Source: Protea cynaroides (lineage: Eukaryota > Streptophyta > Magnoliopsida > Proteales > Proteaceae). From it: 64,000 nucleotides of DNA. Made by a program: the position numbers and the translations under genes. This document shows positions 1 through 13,100 of the stretch, piece after piece; position 1 is the first letter of the stretch; every line of letters begins with the position of its first letter. The notes beneath the pieces were generated by a model, which was not told the origin of the DNA, ran no database searches, and was given only the letters and a program-made list of their open reading frames with translations. The stretch is taken from assembly GCA_028583415.1 (NCBI GenBank), contig CM053275.1, positions 85,678,278 to 85,742,277 of the forward strand. The letters are read 5' to 3'.

Positions 1-284
1 AGTATTAAATTGTAAGTAAGATGTGAGTGAGATTGTATGAAAACATTAATAGAGAGATAATTTGTGTAATTTTTATAATGACAGGATAGTTCTGTATAGT
101 TTTCAACCGTAATGGGGATGTCTATGTAATTTTCCCCTTGAATCTTAATATTTCTTGTACTTATTTTACATTGTCAATCAATTCTCATACATGCATAATG
201 GGCTTTTAACAAACAACCAAGCCCTATCTTTATGTTTGGAGTAGTTACAATCAGTTTAAGGGAAATATCAGTAATTTTTTCTTT
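1..284. other. AT-rich intergenic sequence
   Basis: I see no gene, RNA or repeat structure here. It ends at the poly(T) start of a LINE tail. Confidence 0.5.
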
Positions 285-540
285 TTTTAGTAGGTAATCA
301 AAATTCATTGAGAAAAAGAAAAACTATACAACAAGAAGAGGCTATCTTTCTAAACAAGAGAATATCAAAACAAAGAAGATCAAACACAACATCAAAACCC
401 AACCTCAACAAATCATTTATGTATAAGAATTTTGGAAACGACTCGAGGGCCATCAAAATATGGGTGCTTTTTCTCAAAAAGACCAACGAAGAAGATCGCG
501 TGACCCATTTTAGACGGGTAAGAAACTTTATCCATTGATC
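278..540 (-). mobile_element. 3' tail of an L1-type LINE (fragment)
   Basis: On the minus strand this reads into a sequence of the type ...CTCAATGAATTTTGATTACC followed by a poly(A)-like run, the usual 3' end of plant L1-like retrotransposons. A diverged second copy is at 44206-44243 plus 47275-47420, sharing the stretch around AACAAGAAGAGGCTATC. No reverse transcriptase coding remains in this fragment. The short ORFs on both strands are shadows. Confidence 0.6.
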
Positions 541-751
541 CATTTCAAACGGTCAGATGCCATTTACATGGTTCAATTAATCTCAAAACAAGGTCTAAAC
601 AATCCATTGAAGTCAGAGTATAAATGAAACACGGCGAATGTGTAGGTTATTTGCCCACAACGAGATAGAGAGATGGTATGAAGTGTATATTGGTATCTCC
701 TATGCCAAGCCAACGAGCATACTGCAAAAGAGCGAGAACGCACGATAAGGA

Positions 752-993
752 GGATCCGCATCGTCTCCTCCCAGTGGTCTGGGAGGACAGTGGCAACCTT
801 CTTCGGATGGTTGCCACGTGGCTCTTGGTGAATCCGAGACCCACGTCCGAGCCGACACCCAGCCGACAAGCCAAGCCGACAGGGGGTGTCAGCTCGAACG
901 TGAGTCTCGGATTCACCGAGAGCCACATGGCAACCATCCGAGGAAGGTTGCCACCGTCCTCCCAGAATGATTGGGAGGAGACGATGTGAATCC
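752..993. mobile_element. Foldback MITE, probably Mutator-type (242 bp)
   Basis: The two arms (about 115 bp each) are near-perfect inverted copies. The left end is GGATCCGCATCGTCTCCTCC, and the right end in reverse complement is GGATTCACATCGTCTCCTCC. The loop lies near 865-890. The flanks CGATAAGGA (743-751) and CGATAAAGA (994-1002) match at 8 of 9 bases, which fits a 9-bp target duplication of the Mutator type. There is no coding capacity. ORFs of up to 197 codons across it are by-products of the palindrome. Confidence 0.7.
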
Positions 994-1824
994 CGATAAA
1001 GATGCCTTATACCCACGTGGTGAGGAGAAAGAATATCAGGAGTCTCAAGGGACAGAGGAAGTGTAATGGCGATGTGTATATCTACCCTTCCTCTGTTTTC
1101 CAAAAAAAATAAAAAATAAAATAAAATAAAATAAAATCTAGGAAGAAGAGTAAAAAAGTGGTCCATTATAATAAACTTGCTGTTTTATTTGCTACAGTAA
1201 AATCCACATGGACCCACATGATCAGAAGAGGGGAGAGAAAATAATGAAAAATCTCGTGAGAGACAATATATGATAACTATGGCAAAGTGGCAAACTTTTC
1301 TCTTATCCAAACTTTTCTCTTAAAAAGATTATAATGTTCTCCTAGCTGAATTTACAGTAATCCTTAGAGGAATGAAGATGGTGTTAGAGTATGACATAGA
1401 CCACGTCATAATCAGTTCTGATAAAAAAAATGGCTATTTGATTGCATCAATGAAATTACTATAACACCTTGAGCCCAGATGTAGATTGCCCCATCAGATT
1501 CAGAATTTAAAATCTTCTTTTATAAATATTGCGTTTGTATTTAAGATTAGGCAAACTAATTTTTGCACCGACTTCCTTGCAAACCTTATTAACACCGAGG
1601 AAGAACAAATATTTTCTATAGAAAACACCCCTCATCTTTTAAATTTGATAGAGAAAAACCGGAGTGGATACTCTTATCTTAGGTTGTAAATTTTTATATT
1701 TTGATAGGACCCATTTTGATATTATTAATCTTGCCTTTTCCCCAAATAAAGAAACCGCTAAGTGATGTTTGTGTCCATTTGAATCAATTAAAGGTCATTC
1801 CTTGCAATAAATGCCAGATGTTCT

Positions 1825-1871
<47 letters not shown>

Positions 1872-2017
1872 TGCAGATTCACATATAACTATTTCACTTT
1901 ACCATCTTGGCCCATGGATCTGCTGTATCAAACAATCTACTGATGCAAAATTCCTGAAAAGTTTTACATGAGATAAGATGCTTTTGATTGTACTTCCACC
2001 AGACTCCAAGTAGCTTG
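994..2017. other. Intergenic, downstream of the EF-hand gene
   Basis: It contains an (AAATA)n run near 1110-1137 and a (CT)n run at 1832-1868. The right part should include the 3' UTR of the minus-strand EF-hand gene. I found no further coding sequence. Confidence 0.5.
1832..1868. repeat. (CT)n microsatellite
   Basis: About 18 uninterrupted CT units, just downstream of the stop codon of the minus-strand EF-hand gene (GA repeat in transcript sense). It could be within the 3' UTR. Confidence 0.9.
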
Positions 2018-2104
2018 TCATGACTTCGACCCTATCGCAGCATTTTCACAGCCTTGTATCATGTTGCATCTTAATACAATCCTCCGGAAATCATCAAGAT
2101 TGAG
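2018..2104 (-). CDS. EF-hand gene, exon 6 (last)
   Basis: Acceptor TTTGCAG, then 28 codons beginning LNLDDFRRIVLRCN and ending at TGA. It completes the EF-hand loop begun in exon 5: the Asp/Gly-rich loop is followed by LNLDDF, where the Asp sits at the position of the last loop ligand. Confidence 0.8.
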   Translation of the reverse strand, partial: LNLDDFRRIVLRCNMIQGCENAAIGSKS

Positions 2105-2948
2105 CTGCAAATAGCAGTGAACAAATAGAACCTTAACTTGAGGAAACAACACATCTGATACGAAGATAGATCAAAGAAAAACAATATTTGTATCGGATAT
2201 CCATTTTTAACAACGTAGAAATCACAAAAAAAATCATTTTCATCAATAAAAACAATTTAAAAGTAATATGCTGACAAAAAGAAAAGATGAATCAAGCATA
2301 CATTATGAGTCAATGTACTTGGTCAGCCGTATCAAGATGTTAGACTTCATTAATATATTGGAGACTTGGCACCAAAACAAGAGCTTGGCTAACACGACCA
2401 ATAAAATCACATACTGATATATGGAATCTATCAAGTCATTCTGAGAACTTCAGTCAGTGTTAACTAGCAAATGCCAAGAAAATCAAACAAGGAAAAGCAA
2501 TTATGAAGAAACAAAGGTTATTTTATCATCCCATTGTGGTTGTGTTTTTAATCTTCTCCTTCCCAATGAAGATTGATATAAAACAAATTACAAAAGCAAA
2601 CAGAGTGCATACTGACCATTCCATCACCATCGCCGTCAAAGGAATCGATCATGTCCATCATCTCCTTGTCCGTCCAAGTAAAATCATGAGCAATTGCAAT
2701 TCTTTGCAAATCCCTCAGAGTTATTCTCCCTTTACCAGCTTCTGTAATGCCAATGATTCACTTTATTAGTATAAAAAATAACAGGAAAAGGATTGGAACA
2801 GTGGTATCAATTTTAGTGACAAAGTAGTCCTAGATAAATTTACGAAGTCTCTTCCTAATGTAGTTGGTAAACTGAAAGTAAATTTATGTGGAAACAACGA
2901 AAAGAAAGATACATACATTAGGGTGATGGAAATCTATGGGAATAGAGA

Positions 2949-2979
<31 letters not shown>

Positions 2980-5090
2980 TAAGTGAACCTTATTCTCACA
3001 ACTATTTATCATGTAAAGACTGTTTAAAATTCATTTTGTAGAATTAGTAGTATATCTGTGTTTAATTAGATCAAACATAACCCACAAGATTGCAACCCAC
3101 ATTTGCTTGGCACCTTGCTCGAGATGGTAAAGAGAAGGAAACCTTTTATCACCCCTCTCTCTAAAGCAAAATAAAAAACAATAAATTTTAATAACATAAA
3201 AAAAAAAAAAAATTTAACATACATAATCATCTCTTTATTTTGTTTCATATTTCTTATTCCCCCTTCTTCATTTCAGCCCTATAAACCTTTGATCAGAAGA
3301 GAAAGTAACTTGGATTTTCTTTTTTGTTTTCTAAACCATGCTTCTTTGATTTCAAATGTTATAATTATATTTTTATCTCATCTTTCTTAAAAATTCATTG
3401 GTGAATCTCCTTTCCATCTACTCATGCTTAGGTCCCTAGGACAATAAGGAAAGATTTATCTGATTAAATCTACTTCAGTTCAGGAAAACAAGAAGAATTT
3501 GAAAGGAGGGGGGACTTTAATCTTCCGTGGTGACAGGGGAAGGGAAAATAGATGGGAATTTTAGGAGGAGGGAGATACACAAGTTCCAAGTACAGAAAGA
3601 TGGAATTGCTCGATCAGTTCTTGATACATATTAGTCCAAGTATTGTTGGGTGACATGGGTATATTGAATCTACTATATAGCTTTTATGGAAAATGAATGT
3701 CAGAGAAAAGACGGGTGGGAAAGAGGACACAAGAATATTAAAAATCGCAAAAACAACACAGCATTGGAAAACATCCGTACTTTTAGAGTTAAGTTTGCAT
3801 TAAAGAAGTAAATGAGAATACATGTCACAATCTCCTGACTTGCCGCAGAAACTAAACAGTAGATCCAGAATCAACTAAAATAATCAAACTTGGATTCATA
3901 GTTGTCAAGGCCTTGCTTACGCCCCAAGGTGCTTTAGAATGGGCAAGAGCTGCAGTCACCTTACTTTGGTCCCCAAGCCTTGCCCAGGCGATAGCTTGGC
4001 CAGGCTTTGACCTAGGTGGGTCCATTTTTTGTTTTATTATTTCTTTTTTCTTTTTAATTCATGTATGGTCGTTTGGTTTTATTGTGCAGCTGGAGGCAGC
4101 TTATCATCAGAGATTTAAAGGTGTTAAAATTAGAAAGATGTCTATAACATTTTTTAAATTGTGGTAATTAGAAAAAAGAGTACTTTTTAATTGTTTATTG
4201 CTTGTTTGGACGAAGGTTGAATGATCATTGCTTGATTGGTCAATGCTTCTGGTGTCCACTTTAGTTAATATTTTATATTGCTGTTATATAAGACTAGATA
4301 TTGGCATAACTTGGGCAGGATATCAGTGAACAGTAAGTATTGATGTGAGCTGAACTGAAATGTCCTAAACTAAACCCTGTTTTATGCATTCCTTGACCAA
4401 TTGCCTAGGCACCTAGATTCCAAGGCCCCTGGCCAGTGCCTTGGTGCATGAAAACTATGGTTTGATGACTGTTTTCCATTTACTACATTCTTTAAATCCC
4501 CCATGATACTTATGTCAGTGAACCACAGCATTGGTCTGGTTATGGGATCCATAATGGATATGCTAGGTTGCAATATCTTGACACTGCTGTCAGGGAGAAG
4601 ACAGATGCAAAAGCAGAAACAAGGTCTCATTTGATGCGACCGAGATGGCTAATTTTTTTAAAGGATGCATTTGGTTACCTTCTAGAATAAAAGAAAAGGA
4701 AAGGAAAGCAAGTTTTCCCATATGCCACGATACAACATGTTTAAAATGAAATTTTCAAGACCAGGTACACGTGCAACATATAAACAAATTTAGTACAGCT
4801 GCAATGAGGATATTGAGATGGAGTGGTAAAAGTAGAAAAGACTAAATAAGGAATGAACAAATTAAAACTAATTTAGGAGTAGCTCTGATACATGATAAGT
4901 TGCGAAAAAGTCGCTTAAGGCGGCATGGATATGTGCAACAGAGGCCTTTGAATGCTCTAGTACGGAAAGATGATTTGATTCAGATTAAAAGAGCTAAAAG
5001 AGCCAGGGGTAGGCCTAAGATGACTTTAGAAGAAGTGGTGAAGAAAGACAAGCATTGTAAACTGACTGTGATAGATAAAAGAGATTATCT

Positions 5091-5126
<36 letters not shown>

Positions 5127-7057
5127 AGTTAAGTGGATTATCTAAATGTTGTAGACGAACAACTACCAAGCCACACAAGCAAGGAGCATGATAAGTTGAG
5201 CACTCCATTGGATGTGGCTTGATACTCTATTTTTTACCTTCGATTTGTATTTTAGTTGTATTGTAATAAATATAGACTAGATCATGGTTCTGCAATGGTT
5301 TTGTTGTATAAAATGGTGTTTTAGATGAGAATCAACTTGACTTGCGGCTGTAGTGAGGCGGATAAAATAGTTGTACCAAGATGATGAGATCACAGGCTGA
5401 GTCGTACCACGATCGGCACAGTCCTAAAGTCAGTATTTGGCAACTGGGTTGATGATGCAAACCTAACTCCAAGAAAAAACAGCCTTGGTTTTCTGCAACA
5501 AACTTGTATTAGTTCGATGCGCCCCTTAAAGAACTTCAGAGTTGTGCTTAGACAACAAAAAAATAAATGACCAAACTTGTTCTATAAAGAGGGAGAGAAA
5601 AAGAGAGAGAGTAGTACTTAATTAGTACGTCACTATTAATTTTTTTTAGGAGGATTCCTCCTCTATTTATAGAGTTGGAGACATCTCTTGAAAGTACCCC
5701 TTTGTAAAGTTGTCTCTTAATGATACCCCATGGTAAAGTTGTGTCCTTCAAATCAACGGTCAAGATCTAAAGGTCCAGATTCGTACTCTCTCATTATGAT
5801 GCAATCCTAGGAACAGATGTATCCTTTGAATAAGGGACACATCAGTTGCCAACCTCGGTTTCCTACCTCAGACGCCGATTTCGATCCATGGCCGACCCCC
5901 ATGAACTCCATGACCTTCACGACCTTTATGAAGTTCATGACCTTCACGACCTTATGACATCTATGACGTTTTAAGACATTCATGATGCCTATGATGTTCA
6001 TGATCCAAGGCTTTTGAGGCTTCGATGACGTCCAAGACGTTCATGACGTCCATGATCCAAGGCTTCCGAGACCTCCCATACCCCCCCCACAAGTTTCAAA
6101 AATACTAAGCACATTAGAACAATAAGACATATCGTTACAGATGTCTTTTGGATTTGAATCTGCACTAAGTCTGGCAAGCCAAGCTACAGAGTACGGGTTA
6201 AATCAGACTCATTGAACATTTCCTCACTGGTGTAGTCGACTGTTCTATCAACCATGTCTTACCATCCGACCCTTTAGTCAACCCTTTCCTTAAATGGACA
6301 TTCTGGCCATGTCCCCATCATAGATCATGCATGTTTAGTAAATTTGTTCATAAAAATTCTTATCTGAGGCGGCCAACCTCCTACATTCATTTAGGCCAGC
6401 ACATAGTATGCACCACAATAAACATACCCCCATAATTCATGGGTTTTTGCTGATTAAGAGTTTAATAAACTCATCCTGGATCATCGTGGTGAGTACTATC
6501 TTTTCCATCTAACCAGAATAAGCACAAAAAAACGATAGTACTACTCAAGTCTTCCAATAACTTCTTTTTTACCCTTTGAACCTAATTTCAGGGATCTTCT
6601 TCCACATAGATTAGGTGTCCATTACCTTGACTCATGAATCACGGACCTTAAGTCTATTCCTTTACAAAGATAACCTTGGTGAACGGCGGCTTTGTTATCA
6701 TATCTGTTACATTTGCCTCCGATTTAACGAAGTCTATTGTAATGGTACCATCTTCTAAATATTGTCGCACCAGATTATGACTAAGGTGTATATGCCTTTT
6801 TTTACCATTATATACCTTGCACTTAGCTTTAGCAATCGCTACCTGACTGTCACAGTGAATATAAATAGGTGGCACAGGTATTTACCATAATGGTAAATCC
6901 GCTACTAGATTCCTAAGCCATTCGGCTTTTGATCCGGATTTCTCTAAAGCCACAAACTCAGTTTCACAAGATTGTTTAACCAAGTTCCACGAAATCGCAC
7001 CTCCACCCAAAATGAACACATGTTGTACTTTTCGAAAAGTTAGTTTCTAAAATACCT

Positions 7058-7133
<76 letters not shown>

Positions 7134-10100
7134 TATTTTCTTGTGGATTTTGGTTTTTCTTTGGTTTCGTGCTAATAAGATGGGTTGAGTGAGGTCGGGG
7201 GATGAGGTCCGCTTTTAAGGGAGGCTAGAGAGGTCTTAGAGGTTGGCATTGAAGGCCTCAGAAGCCTCGGATTATGAACGTCACAGACGTCATGAACGTG
7301 TTAAATGTATTGAACGTCATGGAAGCCTTGGAGCATGAACGTCATAGGCGTCATGAATGTCTTGAACGCCATGGACTTCATGAGCCTCATAAAGGTCATG
7401 AAGGTAATGAGCTTCATAAAGATCACGAATGTCATGAGCCTCATAAAGGTCATGAAGGTCAAGAGTCTCATAAAGGTCATGAAGGTCATAGGGCTCATGG
7501 AGGTCATGGGGATCGGCTATGGATCGAAATCGGCGTTAGACGTAGGAAACCGAAGTCGGCAACTGATGTATCCCTTATCATGGAATAAAATCTCGGCGAG
7601 ATCAGATCTCGCCATTTTCGGTGTTTTCGTGACTAGCCGAGACGAAAATAGGGTCGATAACCATTTTTGTCTCGGTAGTTACATGTTCTCGCCGAGATCT
7701 CGGCAGTTTTCGCCAGATCTCGCCAGATCTCGCTGAGATCTTGCGAGATATTGCTTTTTGCTTCTTTTTTTTGTCTTTATAAAAGACAGAAGTGGCTGTT
7801 CTCGGTCGAGAACTCGACCGAGACTGCCCCTTCTTCTTTCTTCTTTGGTTTTTCAATTTTTTTTCATTTCTTCCCTCATTTTTTGTTTGTTTGGACTTTT
7901 AAATTGCTACGGGTGGTGCTTCGGACTGCAGGGATTGCTGTAAGAGCTTCATATCAACTGTTGAAGGTAAGTTTCTTGCCAAAAATGAGATTTTTACATG
8001 AGGGAGAAAAAAAAAATTTCTAGAATTGATGAAATTTTTATATGTTAGATACGTGAGCCCGATCTACAAGCTCACGGTTTCAGATTTCGATTTTGATTGT
8101 TGTAGGTATTTTTTTCAATTATTTGCATTTAAAAATGAATTTCCAGTAATTAAAATTTTAAATAATTATTATTATTACTCATTTGATGATGATGACCTAT
8201 TTATATGTTAATCACCATTGGCCGATCTACTGTCATACGATTTCAGATTTCGATTTCGGTTGTTGTATGTTTTTTTTTTAATTATTTATATTAAAAAAAT
8301 AATTTTCAGCAATTAAAAATTAATTTAAAATTGATTAAAAATGCTATAAAATCGGGAAAAATAAGGAAAAATGTTCTGATCGCATTTAAAATATGAGAAA
8401 TTTTTTGAAATGTAATTTCTGTTGTGTTCAAGTTTGTAAGGTTATTGAAGTTTGTGTTTTCTATGAAACAGTGCTTGGAAATTATGTCGAGACCAAGTTC
8501 TGGGGCAGGCGATGGGGGCGACGGTACCGGTTCCCGAACTGACCTTGCATGGCAGTATGCGACTGCACTTCAGGGTGATAGGAAGAAGACCCAGTGTAAT
8601 TTTTGTGGGAAGAAGCTTTAGTCTGGCGGCATCACAAGACTGAAGCAACACTTGAGTGGATTGGGCAAAGATGTTTCCAAATGCCCGCAGTGTCCTATGG
8701 AGATATCTAGGGCCATAGGTGAACATTTGAGGGGAGGGAGGCAGAGGAGGGCAGCAATGGAAAGAGAAAAACAACAATTTGAGGAGGCAATTCGAGGCAC
8801 TGTACCAGAATCCAATGAGGAACATAAGGCTGAGGGATGGGATGTAGAAGAGATGACAGAGGCAGAGGCAAGACAGGCGCGTCATGCGGCAATGGCTAGT
8901 AGAGAAACCCTTAGATCAGATGCAGAGAGGAGACGGACAGGAGCAGGTACATCTGGAGCAGGTGGCAGTGGTAGTGGATTTGCTGAGCTTGAGCCACAGA
9001 GACGGAGCAAAGGGATTGGTTCTTGGTTTTCTAGATCACGAAGTAGAAGGGAAGAACTTGTTCCTCAGCCACGGGGACGGGATGATTATGTTCAAGTTCT
9101 ACAGCAAGATCCCGTAGTCTTTACGAAGCAAGGTAGTAAGCAAAAAAAAATAAAGGCAATGTTTGGGGGAAAGAATAGGGAGTCAGTAGGGTATTCTTAC
9201 TCTAAGTAGTCGTTTTATCATGGCATCCCAGCAAACGCCACCACAGGCCCTTTTTTTCAAAGCATGCTAAATGCAGTTGCTGAGGCAGATACAGGGGTCA
9301 GAGGGCCAAATCAATATGAGTTAATGACTCATCATTTGCCTCAACATAAGAAGGAATTACAAGACTGGATTCTAGGCCAGAAGAAGAATTGGGAAGATTT
9401 AGGAGTAACTATTATGTGTGATGGTTGGACTGATCCTACCAGAAAGTCCATCATCAACTTCATGGTTTACTGTGATGGGAGGACGGTGTTCCTTAGGTCT
9501 GTTGATGCATCAGCTAAAGTAAAAGATGCAGATTATATTTATGGGTTGTTGCAAGAGGTGGTGGTTGAGGTGGGAGCTCAGAACGTTGTCCAGATTGTGA
9601 CGGACAACGGTAGCAATTTTAAGAAGACAGGGGAGATGTTAATGAACAATCCCGACTACAATCTCTTCTGGACTCCATGTGCTGCCCATTGTATTGATTT
9701 GATGTTGAAGGACATGGGCAAGATAAGTAAAGTCAAGAGAGTGGTTGAGCAAGCAAGACAAGTAACCACTTTCATCTACAACCATGGTTATTCCTTGAAC
9801 ATGCTCAGGGAGAGATGTGGAGGGGACTTGGTCAGATCAGGCATCACCAGATTCGCTTTGAATTTCATAGCATTGAAGAGCTTTGAGGCGAAGATGGCCG
9901 GACTCAGATCGATGTTTGCATCTGAGTATTGGTTTTCGTGGAGACAATCAGCTACCCCCCAAGGAGTGAAAGCACAGAGTACCATCGCTTCAGACGAATT
10001 TTGGCAAAATGTGAAGGTGGTAGTCAGGGTGTTGCATCCTGTAGTACAGGTGTTAAGAATGGTAGATACTGAGCAAAAATCTACCATGCCACTTCTTTAT

Positions 10101-13100
10101 GCTGTTGTGGACGCATTGAAAGTACGTGTTAAAGCTTTGATACCACGTGGCTACAAGAATTATATAAAGATCATCAATGACCGATGGGAGAACCAACTCA
10201 TGCATCCATTGCATAAGGCTGGTAAGCAAATTTGATGATGTATTTACTTTAGTGTTACTTATGTACCAATATAATTTTTATTTGCTTTAACCATGTGTCC
10301 ACTGTCAAATATTTCAGCATACTATTTGAACCCCAAGTACCAGTATACGCATGTACTTGGGACGAATGCAGAACTCATTGAGGTAGTGAAGCTAGTGGTT
10401 GCAAAGTTGGAGCCAGATCCCCAAGCACAGGCATTGGCAAACCTAGAGGTGAGTTGTGTGCTTCAATTACTGGAAATATGATCGCCGTGACATTAATTGT
10501 ACTGGTTACTACTATTGCTAGTGCGGCAAAACTATATATTGTAATTGCAAATATTTACAAGTTTTCGATTATGTGTAGATTAAAACCTTCAGGGAAGCCC
10601 GTGGGAGTTTTGGGTTCCCCGCTGCAGTGGCTGGACGTAACAAAAGTGATCCGTGTATATATTACGTTTAAATGACATACGAAATTAAATTATCTTATGT
10701 TTTATGTATTACGTTTAAATGACATACGAAATTAAAATATATTATTGTTCTTATGCAGCTGAATGGTGGGTGTTGTATGGTAAAGATGCACCTGCTCTGA
10801 AGAAGATAGCAAGTAGAGTGTTAGCTCAGACATGCTCTGCGTCTGGCTGTGAGCGAAACTGGAGTACTTTCAACCTCATTCATTCAAAGAGGCGGAATCG
10901 ACTTGGCTCCTAACGGTTAAATGACTTGGTCTTTGTACATTACAACATGAGGCTGAGGGTACAAGACATGTTCCATGATAAGGAGGATGATACCCCGCTC
11001 GAGCTTGCCAACATCTTCCAGCTTGACTCTAAAGAGGAAGATCCATTAGTAGAGTGGGTGCGGGACAGGGGAGTACCTGTGATGGACGAGCCTGGGGGGA
11101 TGCCTGACTCCCATTTGGCCAGCCATTTGGATACTGATGTTGACGAGTTTTTAGCCTCGGAAGAGGGTCGAGTCCATACACGGTCACCCGTGCCGTTTGA
11201 CCCTCCTGTTGGCACTGATACAAAAGATCCTGAGTAGAGTTGGAGTGGTAGTGGAGCTAGTAGTAGTGATCATGGGGGTGGGGGTCGAGCCACTATTGTC
11301 AATATTGGGGCTGATCCAGAGCCACGAGCATCACCTGTTAGATACACTGGGGAGAGCCAGCACACTCATGCAACACAGGATGATGACCATGGTGCACGTG
11401 CGCCATCCTCATCACGTAAACCAACTTCATATTCGCGTAGGCCTCGGCATCATTCCCATTCTCAACATGATGAAGATGCTGATTGCAGTAGCACGATGGA
11501 CGTCGACGTTGATAGCCTCTCTTTTGGCTTACGAGGATTGAGTGTGGAGGAGAATAGTAGTTACTGCAGTGGACAGGAGCAGTGGAATTTTCCTAGATAC
11601 AACACTGGTTCAGCATACACCTCAAATGATTATGTTGATATCAACTTCATCCCCTATCCCACTGCGACTGCATATGGTTCTTCCTTCGACAATGGTTCAG
11701 ATGCAGGAGCACAGACACGGAGTCAGAGTGTATCAACAAACTTCTATTCCGTTCCATCAGTACTTCCGCAAGGAGTCTACGCACCAGAGTACTACTTCAG
11801 AAGTTTTTCCATTCTTCCCAAAGATAGGTATCCTTCGGACAGCTACTGATGTTATATTTATGAATTATGTGCAAGACTACCAGAACTACTTTGCATCAAG
11901 AATGTCATGGGAAGATTATGTTGCTCAATTGGAAGACAATTTGCGTCGACAACTTTCCCAGATGTATGATGATAGTAGAATGGATCATCCACGACACTCT
12001 ACGTATTACTAGACATTGTATCTGTATAAGGATTGTGGAATTGTGGACTATGGACATAGGGGGACTATAGGATCATTCAATGTTGAATATTTGAACTATG
12101 ATGTAATGATTTATAATGAAGTGTTATTTTGTTTCTCTTTCCCCTAATGCATTATGTTATTGTCTCATTTGCCATATTTGATTGAATATAATAGCTAATA
12201 TTAACCTAAATTTACAACAGACTTCAGCGTTGACTGTCAAAACATGGGTGTAAACCCAAACAACCACAAATGGTTATTATTTTTACAATTTTAAACTCTA
12301 AATGTGTTCATATATGCAAAAATGAGGTTCCCCTGAAGTTGGAGACCTAAAAAATGCACTGTTTCGGCGAGATCTCGATTTCGGAGGAGGCAGAGACTCC
12401 TCCGAAACCCGAGATTTTAAACCTTATCCCTTATTCAAAGGACACATCTATTCCTATGATTGCATCCTTATGAGAGTACGAATCTGGGCCTTTAGATCTA
12501 GATGTTCAGATCTAGACTGTTGATTTGAAGGACACAACTTTACAATGGGATACCATTAAGAGATAACTTTACAAAGGGATACCTTCAAGAGACGTCTCCA
12601 ACTCTATAAATAACGGAGGAGGAATCCTCCTAAAATAAATAATAGTGATATACTAATTGAGTACTACACTCTCTCTTTTTCTCTCCCTCTTTATAGCACA
12701 AGTCTGGTCATTTATTTTTTTGATGTCTGAGCACAACTCCGAAGTTCTCTAAGGAGCGCATCGAACTAATGCAAGTTTGTTGTAGAAAGCCAAGACTGTT
12801 TTATCTAGGAGTCAGGTTTGCATCATCAACCCGGTTGCACTTGTAGGGGGAAATACTAGCTTTAGGACCGTACCGATCGTGGTACAACTCAGCCTATGAT
12901 CTCATCATCTTGGTACAACTATTTTATCCGTCTCACTGCAGCCGCAAGTCAAGTCGATTATCCTTTAAACCACCATTTTATATAACAACTCTAAAGTTAG
13001 TATTTTCTTTATTTGAGACTCGAGGATGGCTACAATTATTCCTGGTATGCAAAATCTCAAACTAATGACCGATTGTGACAAAATGGAATCCTTTGATGGT

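Larger units (their letters stand above)
7021..12984 (+). repeat. Copia element 2, 5' LTR (split by hAT)
   Basis: LTR sequence is 7021-7578 and 12427-12984 once the hAT and one TSD copy are removed (about 1.1 kb). It contains a TA microsatellite, a 27-bp minisatellite built on GTCATGA, a TATA box (TATAAATA at 12605-12612) and CT-rich leader sequence. It is longer than the 3' LTR mainly because the minisatellite has more units. Confidence 0.8.

Noticed and set aside
573..1166. 197-codon minus-strand ORF
   Set aside because: Runs across the foldback MITE; the mirrored frame on the other strand is equally open, as expected for a palindrome.
7274..7736. Overlapping ORFs of 68-133 codons rich in Met, Val, His and Gly
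   Set aside because: They follow the 27-bp GTCATGA minisatellite in the copia LTR in several frames and both strands; low-complexity by-products.
8442..8885. 147-codon minus-strand ORF
   Set aside because: Antisense shadow of the hAT BED region; no protein features.
12985..13025. Search for a tRNA primer-binding site after the copia 5' LTR
   Set aside because: No TGGTATCAGAGC-like sequence is present in element 2, nor in element 1 at 23497-23537; the primer cannot be named.
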